From positions 1-13,702 of the forward strand of contig JBEIHS010000113.1 in NCBI GenBank assembly GCA_040381235.1: 13,702 nt of DNA, written 5' to 3'. How positions within the stretch are numbered: position 1 is the stretch's first letter; every line of letters starts with the position of its first letter. This DNA is from CAIXSC01 sp040381235. Its GTDB lineage: Bacteria > Planctomycetota > Planctomycetia > Pirellulales > Pirellulaceae. The notes beneath the pieces are model-generated. The model was not told where the DNA came from and ran no database searches. It was given only the letters and a program-made list of their open reading frames with translations. Both the position numbers and the translations under genes were made by a program. Below, in pieces: positions 1 to 7,055 of this stretch.

Positions 1-104
1 GATCCGCACGTTGGATCGCGGATAGATCCACGACTATGTCACAGGCCTGAGTTCGCTCAGCGATCCAACGGACGCGTATGAGAGAGCCTCGCCTTTCATT
101 CCGA
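1..104 (-). other. Left-edge segment: inverted repeat and possible partial reading frame
   Basis: This segment lies downstream of the kinase stop codon. An 11-bp perfect inverted repeat (9-19 with 60-70) encloses a small hairpin, CTGAG-TTCG-CTCAG, at 47-60. On the minus strand one frame stays open to the window edge and reads, from about position 70, RWIAERTQACDIVVDLSAIQ. That text looks protein-like, and the VVDLS core resembles a beta-strand of a STAS-type domain. However, no in-frame ATG or GTG with a ribosome binding site precedes it, and the frame simply continues back into the kinase tail. It may be the start of a gene continuing past the edge, or chance. Confidence 0.2.
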
Positions 105-3100
105 TCAGGAGTGCTTCGGCACAGGCTTCGGTTCCGGCTTCGGCTCAGGTTGCGGCTCAGGTTGCGACTCAGGTTGCGACTCAGGCTGCGACTCAGGCTG
201 CGGAGCGGGCTTGGGTTTCGCTTCGGGCTGGACGGGCGTTATGTTTTCAGTTGCTGGCAGTCGCGACCGCACGGCGGCCGCTTCCGTTGCCTGGCCAGCG
301 TGGTCGAGGGCGTCGGCGAGCGCCACCAGGGTCTCTCGCGCCAGTTCCACGAACTCTGAATCGTCGGGCGATTCACGCGCCAGCGCGGCGGTCGCCGCTT
401 CGTTCGCGGTGAGGCGTTCGACGGCTTGGCGCCACTGGCCGCGGGCGGCGGCGGCGGCCGCCAGATGATTTCGCGTGCGGCATTCGAGCAATCGCGCGTC
501 GAGGTCGGCCGGATCTTCGGCGCGCCAGGCGGCGAGTTGGGTTTCGGCAAAGCGCCAAGCTTCCTCCGCCGCCCGCTGTTGTTGCTCGCCCCAGAGCGCC
601 CGCCCGCGCAGGATGGCGAGCCGCACAAGGTTGAAGCGACGATCGGCCTCGTTGAGCGCAGCGCCGGCGCCCCGACTCCAATATTCCTCGGCGGGCGCGA
701 TAGCCGCCAGCGCGGCGGACCAGCCTTTACGCCGCAGTTCGGCTTCGGCCCATTGGGCGCGGAGTGAAGCGAGTTCCTGTTCGAGTTCGGCATACGATTG
801 GCGGCTATGCGCGGGCGCCGCGACCGGCTCCGCGGTGTTGACGCCGGCTTGTGTGGCCCGCACTGCTTCCTCCAACACACCGACCGCGTCGTGGAACTCG
901 GTGGCCGCCAGTTCGATTTCGCCGCGGGCTGCGCACAGCAAGCCACGCCGGGCGTGCAGGTCGGCGAGTTCCCGTTGGTAGTCGGTGACGGTGGGATTGC
1001 CGAGTGCCAGGGCCCGGGTAAAGCGCGTGGCCTCCTCAAAAGCTTTCCAAGCTTCGGCCAGTTCGCCGCGTTGCGCCAGCGTCGCGCCCAGCAATCCCTC
1101 CGCGATGCCCAAGCGGTGGCGGTTGGCAAGCGACTCGGGGGTCGCGCGCATGACCGCCGTAAAATGTTCGATCGCCAGCCGCAGGTGGCCGACCGCCGCC
1201 GCTTCCGCTTCCGGCGACCGGTCCGCCAACCGCAGTCGCGCCAGTTGGAACTCGCCTTTACCGAGATCTTCTTCCAGTTTGATCGCCGGCGCCGGATGGA
1301 GGCGTTCCTTGGCTTGGCGCCGCAGGTGTTGCGCTTCGGCGTAGCGTTCGGCCGCCTCTCGGCGCCGTGACTGCTCGGCGTTGGCATCGCCGCGGCGGGC
1401 CGCGAGGAGCGAGCGGTTTTCGGCGTAGATGCCGAGATTCATCACGGAACTGGCGAGCAACCGCGCGGCCTCGGCCGCCGTCAGACCGCTGTCGGCGGTG
1501 GCGGCCGCATTCGTGCCGCCAGGCGCCGCGGCCACCTGCGCGGACTCAACGGAAGCGGCCCTAACGGAAGCAGCCCCAACGGAAGCGGCCAGGGATTCCC
1601 GCAATTGGCGCGCTTCGTTGTAGAGCGCTTCGGCTTCCGCGCAGCGGGCGTCGACGGCGGTCCAGCGTTCATCGAAGTCGGCGGCAGCGGCGGCGGCAGC
1701 CGTGTCAGCGAGGCCGCGGGCTTCGGTTAGGCGGACGCTGGCGAGCGCGGTAAGCGATGTCGAGAGGCTTTTGATGCGGGCGGCGCGACGCAGCGGTTCG
1801 GGCGTTGACTCGCCGAACAACAGCCGTTGCATGCGGACCGCTTCGAGCAGTTCGGCCAGCGCTGCTTCGCGCTGGCTCTCGTCTTCCATTTGGGCGACGC
1901 CGACGAGGAAGCGGGCTTCGGCGACGTAGTCCCTCAACAGCGGATCGCCATCGCTTTCCAACAGCAGTGTCTTGAGGTGTTCTTTCGCGCGGCCGAGCAG
2001 TTCGACCCGGAGCGGCTGCATCCCGGGCTCGTCTTTCAAATCGTCTTCGCTGAACCGAGTGAACAAGTCGTTCACGGCCCCGACCGTTTGCGCGAGGTGG
2101 CGGCGCGATTCTTCGAGCGCCGCCTTGGTGCGAATGTAGCCCACCAGGATGGCGAGAACCGAGACGAGCGCGAACGTGGCAGCGACCGAAATCCAGGCGG
2201 CGGGAACCGGATTGCGGCGGCACCACCGCCACGATCGTTCGACCCAGTTCAGCGGCCGCGCGACAATCGGCCGTCCCTCCAGGTAACGGCGCAAATCGTC
2301 CGCCAAATCGGCCGCCGACGCGTAGCGGCGAGCGGGCTCTTTTTGCAGACATTTCAAGCAAATGGTTTCGATGTCGCGATCCAGGGACGGGTTGAGTTCC
2401 CGGGGGGCCACAGGCTCTTGGGTGGTGATTTGCCGGATCGTCTCCATCAGACTGGCGGCCTGGAATGGCGGACGCCCGGTTAGCAAGTGGTACAGGGTCG
2501 CGCCCATCGAGTAGACATCGGCCGCGGCCGTCACACTGGCCGAATCGATCGTCTGCTCGGGCGGCATGTACGACGGCGTTCCCAAAATCTCGCCCGCGTG
2601 AGTGATCTCCTGCGACTTGCCCATGAACTTCGCCAAGCCGAAATCGGCCAAGAGCGGCCGGTTGGTGCGGCGATCGACCATGATGTTATGGGGCTTCAAA
2701 TCGCGATGCAGAATGCCGCGCTCGTGCGCCATACTCAAAGCCCGCGTTACCGGTTCGAGATACCCGGCGGCCGTGCGTTGGTCGAGCGGCCCTTCTTTCA
2801 GCAGATCGTGGAGACTGCGGCCTTCCACGTAGCGCATGGCGTAATAGCAGACACCGTTCGCCTCGCCGACCTCGAAGACGGTGACCAAATTGTCATGGTC
2901 CAAACTGGCCGCCACCTCGGCTTCGCTGCGAAAACGGCCCAGCGTGCTGACGCGAGTTTCATGCGGCAGCGCTTCGAGCACATCGTTGCGAACCACCTTT
3001 AGCGCGACAATCCGGTTGGCCGACCGCTGGCGGGCTCGATAGACGACGCCCATGCCGCCGCGTCCGAGTTCATTGAGGATTTCGAAGCCCGGAATCTCGG

Positions 3101-3626
3101 GCCGCCCGATGTTGAGGATGCGGGCAGCCGCCGACCCATCGCCGATCGCGATACCCGCCTCGCCGCCGCCCATGCGGCCGTCCATGCCGCCGCCCGCCGG
3201 CCGAGCATACGCGGCGGTCGCCATCATCGCCGTGTCCAACAAAGCGGGGTCCGGGACGTTGGGCACCGCGCGACTGGGCGGAAGCGTCGCGTGCGTGTCG
3301 ACCGCAATGCGCGTTGGCGGAAGCGTCGCGTTCTGATCGACGGCAGCGTGCGTAGGCGGAAGCGTCGCGTTCTGATCGACGGTAGCATGCGTAGGCGGAA
3401 GCGTCGCGTTCTGATCGACGGCAGCACGCGTAGGCGGAAGCGTCGCGTGCATGTCGAAGGCGGTGCCCGTGGGCGGCAATGTCGCGTTCACGTCCCCGAG
3501 GGCCAAAGCTGGCGGCAAAGCCGCGTTCGGCTCGGGATCCGTCGGCCGTAGCGGCAGCGGGTCCCCGGACAACGCGTTGTGCGGGCGACGCGGTTCTGGA
3601 GCGAGCGTTGAAAACGGATCGTCCAT
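105..3626 (-). CDS. Membrane-anchored Ser/Thr protein kinase with N-terminal TLPPT repeats and C-terminal TPR-like region
   Basis: This is a 1173-residue Hanks-type (PknB-like) kinase that phosphorylates protein Ser/Thr. Residues 40-120 are seven units of about 13 residues with core NATLPPT. The kinase domain runs from about 179 to 450: glycine loop GRGGMG at 188-193, ATP-binding Lys210, probable helix-C Glu235, catalytic HRDLKPHN at 307-314 (Asp309), DFG at 328-330 and PPE at 355-357. All key residues are present, so it should be active. One hydrophobic helix (about 474-498) puts the kinase domain in the cytoplasm. Residues 500-1130 are Ala/Glu/Arg-rich helices resembling TPR repeats and probably lie outside the membrane, perhaps as a sensor or scaffold. 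The last 42 residues are Pro/Gln/Glu/Lys repeats. It starts 17 nt after the uronate-isomerase-like gene, so co-transcription is likely. No clear Shine-Dalgarno precedes ATG 3626, so the exact start is less sure than the gene. Its substrate is unknown. Confidence 0.95.
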   Translation of the reverse strand: MDDPFSTLAPEPRRPHNALSGDPLPLRPTDPEPNAALPPALALGDVNATLPPTGTAFDMHATLPPTRAAVDQNATLPPTHATVDQNATLPPTHAAVDQNATLPPTRIAVDTHATLPPSRAVPNVPDPALLDTAMMATAAYARPAGGGMDGRMGGGEAGIAIGDGSAAARILNIGRPEIPGFEILNELGRGGMGVVYRARQRSANRIVALKVVRNDVLEALPHETRVSTLGRFRSEAEVAASLDHDNLVTVFEVGEANGVCYYAMRYVEGRSLHDLLKEGPLDQRTAAGYLEPVTRALSMAHERGILHRDLKPHNIMVDRRTNRPLLADFGLAKFMGKSQEITHAGEILGTPSYMPPEQTIDSASVTAAADVYSMGATLYHLLTGRPPFQAASLMETIRQITTQEPVAPRELNPSLDRDIETICLKCLQKEPARRYASAADLADDLRRYLEGRPIVARPLNWVERSWRWCRRNPVPAAWISVAATFALVSVLAILVGYIRTKAALEESRRHLAQTVGAVNDLFTRFSEDDLKDEPGMQPLRVELLGRAKEHLKTLLLESDGDPLLRDYVAEARFLVGVAQMEDESQREAALAELLEAVRMQRLLFGESTPEPLRRAARIKSLSTSLTALASVRLTEARGLADTAAAAAAADFDERWTAVDARCAEAEALYNEARQLRESLAASVGAASVRAASVESAQVAAAPGGTNAAATADSGLTAAEAARLLASSVMNLGIYAENRSLLAARRGDANAEQSRRREAAERYAEAQHLRRQAKERLHPAPAIKLEEDLGKGEFQLARLRLADRSPEAEAAAVGHLRLAIEHFTAVMRATPESLANRHRLGIAEGLLGATLAQRGELAEAWKAFEEATRFTRALALGNPTVTDYQRELADLHARRGLLCAARGEIELAATEFHDAVGVLEEAVRATQAGVNTAEPVAAPAHSRQSYAELEQELASLRAQWAEAELRRKGWSAALAAIAPAEEYWSRGAGAALNEADRRFNLVRLAILRGRALWGEQQQRAAEEAWRFAETQLAAWRAEDPADLDARLLECRTRNHLAAAAAARGQWRQAVERLTANEAATAALARESPDDSEFVELARETLVALADALDHAGQATEAAAVRSRLPATENITPVQPEAKPKPAPQPESQPESQPESQPEPQPEPKPEPKPVPKHS
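135..230 (-). repeat. Short tandem repeats encoding the QPES/QPEP kinase tail
   Basis: Near-perfect repeats built on a 12-bp theme (minus strand CAGCCTGAGTCG and variants) encode alternating Pro-Glu, Gln-Pro and Lys-Pro steps, roughly residues 1132-1173 of the kinase. All units are in frame, so length changes would keep the reading frame. The strand opposite shows an artificial Arg/Leu-rich open frame caused only by this repeat. Confidence 0.75.
3277..3500 (-). repeat. 39-bp tandem repeat encoding NATLPPT units of the kinase N-terminus
   Basis: The plus-strand core GGCGGAAGCGTCGCG recurs at 3277, 3316, 3355, 3394 and 3433, with a variant at 3472, giving an exact 39-bp (13-codon) period. The middle units differ by only a few bases, which points to recent expansion or gene conversion. 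Each unit encodes a form of NATLPPTHAAVDQ. Confidence 0.85.
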
Positions 3627-3643
3627 CGCGCTGCGGCATCCTG

Positions 3644-5524
3644 CTATTTAAGGAAGTCCAATCCATCGTCCGCATTGCCATCCGTTTCGTCGCCGCCCGC
3701 CGCTGGCTTGTCACTGGGTTCGGAGGCGTCGAAGTCCAGGTCAAGCCCGAGCACCGAGTCGCCGCGGAGTTCCAGTTCCAGCGGGGCGGGTTCCATCGCA
3801 TCCAAGTCGAGTACCACCGTCTCCGAGACAGGCGAATCGCCGCCGTCGGATTCGTCCGCGGCAACGGGCAACGCCTCCACATCTTCCAGCGCGGCGGGCT
3901 CAAGGCTGGTGATCTCCGTCGCCTCGTCGTCGACAAACGGATTCGCGTCGTCGGCGATGATCGCCGGGGACTCGCCCGAATCACTTGCCGCCGGCTCGTC
4001 GCCCGCCAACGTGCCGATTGCCGTGCCAGCCAATCCACCGATCGCCGCGCCCGCTAAACCGCTGCCCGCAACGCCGCTGCCCGCCGCGCCGCTGCCCGCC
4101 GCGCCGCTGCCCGCCGCGCCGCCGAGCGCGTTCCAGCCAGCCGAACCACCGCGTGCGTCGCGAGCGGAGGCGGCAGCCGCCTCCCATTCGCCAGCGGTCG
4201 GAGCGGTCAACGGCACGCCAAGCGTGCCGGCTCGCGGGCCGGTATATCCGAAAATCGTTTCCACGTTGCCTCGCAACACCTGCTGGCCAAGCTCCACGGC
4301 TTGCCGTTCGCTCCACCCGCGGTCCTCGACGAACCGCTGGGCCAGCACTTTGGCAAGGATTCGCTTGAACATCGCGAACTTGGGCAAGGCGAACTCCAGC
4401 TTGTACATATCGCTGTAGTAGCCGATCACCTTCGTCCGCGGCACCGCTTCCAACCGGGCCGCTAAATCGTGTTCGATATACGTTGGCGTATTCGAGTACC
4501 ACCAGTGCCCGTTGGCGACCACATTCGGGAAGATCCAGGCGAAGCTGGTGAGTTCCTGGTTGGTGACGCTGGCCAGCACGGAAATCGGAAATGTGACGGT
4601 CGGGAAAGCGTTGAATAGTCCTTTGTATTGCACCAGCGAAACGCGACTATCATACAAATCCCGGCCCTGATGGACGCCCTCGGCATAGACGCCTCGATTG
4701 ACGCCAATCATCAAATCGAACGGCAAGCGGTACTGCTCGCACAGTTCCGCCAACGTCCAGAAGACGAAATGCGACGCGGCCCGACGGTCGCTCTCAGGCG
4801 CTTCAGCGCCCCGCCGCAACAGCATGTCGATGGCCGTTTCGGCCCGTCCCGCCGAAACCGGGGCGGGAGCGAAATCGGGAGGCAGCGAAATCGCGCAGGC
4901 CCGCGCGTTGTTCAAGGTGAAATGATGGAACAGCCGCGCGAGCGCGTCCCGAACCGCGTCCGCGCTGTCGATCGCCAACCCGCTCGCCCGCGACAAGCGT
5001 TGACGCACGTCCGACCGGCCAAGATGAAACACCAAGTCATCGGTCCGCAGGCATGGAACGAAATCCTGCGTGTCAAACCCTTCCAGCGGGTCGTCGAAGT
5101 CGTTCGTCAGGAACACCTTCTCCAACCGGCTGCGCTTCATGACTTCGAAACGCCACTCCGGGGCGGCCATTTTCGCCGCCGTCACGTCGTACACTTCTTC
5201 CCAGTTCTCCTCCGATACCCGCTCGATCGACAAATCGAACAGTTCGCGGAGCATTTCCAACAGCCAGCTGTACTGGATCGTGTTGTCGATCGGTCCGAGG
5301 TTGGCGATCAGCCGCCGCACCTTCTCCCGCGGATCCAAACCGGGTTCCTCGATCTCCGCCTTCGGCATGCCGGCGGAATGGGCGAGTTCCGTGTAATAGT
5401 GGTAACCCAGGATATCCGCGAGCGTCTTTGAAGCGGGATCCAACGCGTTGATATGCGTGTGCGGATCGATCAACGGAAGCGTGTCCAACTCGTTAAACAG
5501 CCGCGAACGAAGCGCCAGCGACAT
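3644..5524 (-). CDS. Divergent uronate (glucuronate) isomerase-fold protein with long Gly/Ala and acidic C-terminal tail
   Basis: A 626-residue protein. Residues 1-430 match the glucuronate isomerase (UxaC) branch of the amidohydrolase TIM-barrel superfamily by eye: strand-1 metal motif DPHTH (His22, His24), a TNDFDD segment at 140-145, GHWWYSN at 339-345, and strand-8 IGYYSDMY (Asp372), followed by the family-like helix KRILAKVL. Classical UxaC converts glucuronate to fructuronate and is about 470 residues long. Here the Arg two residues after the strand-8 Asp (DSR in classical enzymes) is Tyr374, and the strand motif usually read as LHIG is LMIG (272), so the substrate may differ. From about residue 465 there is a foreign-looking tail: GSGAA repeats (469-508), then about 115 acidic residues ending DDGLDFLK. 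The start at 5524 is supported by AGGAA at 5533-5537, 8 nt upstream. It is the first gene of a unit with the kinase. Confidence 0.85.
   Translation of the reverse strand: MSLALRSRLFNELDTLPLIDPHTHINALDPASKTLADILGYHYYTELAHSAGMPKAEIEEPGLDPREKVRRLIANLGPIDNTIQYSWLLEMLRELFDLSIERVSEENWEEVYDVTAAKMAAPEWRFEVMKRSRLEKVFLTNDFDDPLEGFDTQDFVPCLRTDDLVFHLGRSDVRQRLSRASGLAIDSADAVRDALARLFHHFTLNNARACAISLPPDFAPAPVSAGRAETAIDMLLRRGAEAPESDRRAASHFVFWTLAELCEQYRLPFDLMIGVNRGVYAEGVHQGRDLYDSRVSLVQYKGLFNAFPTVTFPISVLASVTNQELTSFAWIFPNVVANGHWWYSNTPTYIEHDLAARLEAVPRTKVIGYYSDMYKLEFALPKFAMFKRILAKVLAQRFVEDRGWSERQAVELGQQVLRGNVETIFGYTGPRAGTLGVPLTAPTAGEWEAAAASARDARGGSAGWNALGGAAGSGAAGSGAAGSGVAGSGLAGAAIGGLAGTAIGTLAGDEPAASDSGESPAIIADDANPFVDDEATEITSLEPAALEDVEALPVAADESDGGDSPVSETVVLDLDAMEPAPLELELRGDSVLGLDLDFDASEPSDKPAAGGDETDGNADDGLDFLK
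4058..4130 (-). repeat. 15-bp tandem repeat encoding GSGAA linker
   Basis: About four copies of a 15-bp unit (plus strand GCCGCGCCGCTGCCC) encode a Gly-Ser-Gly-Ala-Ala linker within the isomerase-like protein. The 5-codon period keeps the frame. The segment separates the enzyme barrel from the acidic tail. Confidence 0.8.
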
Positions 5525-5565
5525 GCGTGCGATTCCTGTGGAATGGGGCGGGGGATTTGGGAGAG

Positions 5566-5886
5566 CCAGGGTTTTTAGTTTTCGGTTTTCAGTTTTCAGT
5601 TTTCAGATCGAAGCGGGGGTTTGCAGTTTTCGGTTTTCGGTTTTCGGTTTTCGGTTCTTAGTTTTACGACCGGAGTTGCAGTTTCCAGTCTTCAGTTTTC
5701 AGACCGGAGTTGGGGTGTTCAGTTTTCAGTATTCGGTTTTCGGTTTTCAGAATCGAGTGCGGGCTTCAGTTCGCAGATTTCAGATCGTCGTAATCCCCGC
5801 GGAGCTACTTTTGAAACGAGAACCACAGCTATCGGGTGGGACGAAAATTCCCGGGCCCGAAAAAACTGAAAACTGAAAACTGAAAA
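5566..5886. repeat. Heptamer (TTTTCAG/TTTTCGG) repeat spacer bounded by 21-bp inverted repeats
   Basis: The spacer between the isomerase-like gene and the next minus-strand gene is dominated by 7-bp units TTTTCAG, TTTTCGG and variants, mainly at 5571-5660 and 5686-5750. Three perfect TTTTCAG units at 5586-5606 are matched by their exact reverse complement at 5866-5886, so 21-bp perfect inverted repeats bound about 259 bp. The plus strand can be read as Phe/Ser/Val-rich frames, but these only reflect the repeat. I recall similar heptamer repeats between genes of planctomycetes. The segment must also hold the promoter of the isomerase-kinase unit, although I see no convincing -35/-10 pair. Confidence 0.8.
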
Positions 5887-5908
5887 TCCCCTACCGCCAA
5901 CCACTTCC

Positions 5909-6811
5909 CTAGGCCGTCAACGGCGGTTCTTCTTCCAAAAAGGCGCGGGTCAGTTCTTTCGCCCAAGCCAAATCTCCGTCACGGTCCACCCACCAGCCAC
6001 GCACTCGGCAACGCCGGATCACGCCCTTCTCCATCCATACGACGTTCAGGTTGGTCCCGACCGAAACTGCCTGATCCGCATCCGCCGCCGCGTCCACGCA
6101 TTCCGCCGAGTCCGCGACATCCGCCGAGTCCGCGACATCCGCCGGGTAGACACTTTCGATATAGCTTACTTGGATTCCCGGGAGACGGAACACCCGCAAG
6201 CCGGGTTCCGGCCAACCCGGGACGGTGAGCACCTGCGTGCCCGTCGGGAAGCGATTGACGATCCGGACCTGCGGACGGCTATCAAGCTGCCGGGTTTGCA
6301 CCGACACCCACAGCTCGACGCCGCCATAAACGCGGCCGGCGCCCGCCGCGGATGCGGAGGATACGGCCGACGTGTCCAAGGCCCGATAGTACAGCTCACA
6401 GCGGTCGCCGTCGGTGTTCTCGCCATACTCGACGACCAGATCGACGCCGCGTACAAACGCTTCCGCCGGACGCTCGGCGGCCACGATCGGCACAGGTCCG
6501 ATAAACCGCATGGTCGCCACGGCGGACGGTAACGACCGCCAGCCTGCGCCGCCCGACGCCGTCGTTGCGGCTGCCGTGGCTTCGGCACCCGTCATGGCGG
6601 CCTCGATTGTTTTGGCCGGCGCGGGTGTCTGACCGCCGATCTGCCAATCACCCAGTCCTTGGTCCGGAGCTTGGCAATCGAGCCGCGCGGCGACGGCCGG
6701 TTTCGGCGCGTGGGCGGGCCGCGTCGCGGTCGGGCGGGGAACATTCGCCGCTATCGGGGAGGCGGGCGGGACGGCGCCGAGATGCGCGACAAACTGGTGC
6801 AGATGCCACAT
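5909..6811 (-). CDS. Hypothetical protein, no recognised domain
   Basis: I do not recognise this 300-residue protein. The N-terminal third is rich in Ala and Pro. The C-terminal two thirds alternates beta-like stretches, for example RVYGGVELWVSVQTRQLDSR and VRIVNRFPTGTQVLTVPGWP. A low-complexity ADVADS insert comes from an 18-bp repeat at 6103-6138. It ends in an acidic segment. There is no signal peptide or membrane helix. The open frame extends to an ATG at 7057, but that would overlap the divergent phosphatase start and place an intrinsic-terminator-like hairpin inside the gene, so I prefer ATG 6811. That start has no Shine-Dalgarno. An alternative is ATG 6595, with GAGG 5 nt upstream, giving 228 residues. 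GC-rich third positions across the frame support coding from at least about 6700 down. Confidence 0.6.
   Translation of the reverse strand: MWHLHQFVAHLGAVPPASPIAANVPRPTATRPAHAPKPAVAARLDCQAPDQGLGDWQIGGQTPAPAKTIEAAMTGAEATAAATTASGGAGWRSLPSAVATMRFIGPVPIVAAERPAEAFVRGVDLVVEYGENTDGDRCELYYRALDTSAVSSASAAGAGRVYGGVELWVSVQTRQLDSRPQVRIVNRFPTGTQVLTVPGWPEPGLRVFRLPGIQVSYIESVYPADVADSADVADSAECVDAAADADQAVSVGTNLNVVWMEKGVIRRCRVRGWWVDRDGDLAWAKELTRAFLEEEPPLTA
6103..6138 (-). repeat. 18-bp direct repeat inside the hypothetical gene
   Basis: Two exact tandem copies of an 18-bp unit (plus strand CCGCCGAGTCCGCGACAT), with a degenerate third start, encode the repeated ADVADS residues. The frame is kept. Confidence 0.8.
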
Positions 6812-6863
6812 ACCAAAACCGCACGGGGTGCTTGCGATGGGCTCCCGCCCGCCCTCAGAATGC

Positions 6864-6899
6864 AAAAACCCCGCCGACGCGGCAAAGCGACGGCGGGGT
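6864..6899 (-). terminator. Intrinsic-terminator-like hairpin upstream of the hypothetical gene
   Basis: On the minus strand a 9-bp perfect GC-rich stem (ACCCCGCCG at 6899-6891 with CGGCGGGGT at 6876-6868) is followed at once by TTTTT. This is the shape of a rho-independent terminator. It sits between a likely minus-strand promoter (6993-7020) and the likely start of the hypothetical gene (6811), so it may act as an attenuator or as the end of a short transcript of about 120 nt. The plus-strand reading has no T run. Confidence 0.6.
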
Positions 6900-6992
6900 C
6901 GGAACAGAGAAGAGGCCGAAAACCAATCGCGCGGAAGGAATAAAGTCGAGCGATCGGGGCGGAAAACGGGCTTCCGCTCCGAATCGTCGCCG

Positions 6993-7020
6993 ATGATAAC
7001 AAGATCGCTCAACCTGTCCA
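6993..7020 (-). promoter_or_regulatory. Sigma70-like promoter, minus strand
   Basis: On the minus strand TGGACA (7020-7015) and TATCAT (6998-6993) each match the -35 and -10 consensus at five of six bases, with a 16-nt spacer. Predicted transcription would start near 6986 and run left toward the hypothetical gene, through the terminator-like hairpin. It lies in the 244-bp divergent spacer with the phosphatase gene. Confidence 0.45.
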
Positions 7021-7055
7021 GCGAATCGCGGTAAAAAACGCCCGCCCCCCAATCC

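Noticed and set aside
78..359. Plus-strand open frame rich in Arg-Leu pairs
   Set aside because: It is the antisense image of the Pro/Glu/Gln repeats at the kinase C-terminus.
1827..2483. Plus-strand 218-residue open frame
   Set aside because: It lies fully antisense to the kinase domain and membrane region, whose motifs are clear; high GC leaves the opposite strand open.
5448..5876. Plus-strand frames reading Phe-Ser-Val repeats
   Set aside because: They are translations of the TTTTCAG/TTTTCGG heptamers and have no start signal or domain.
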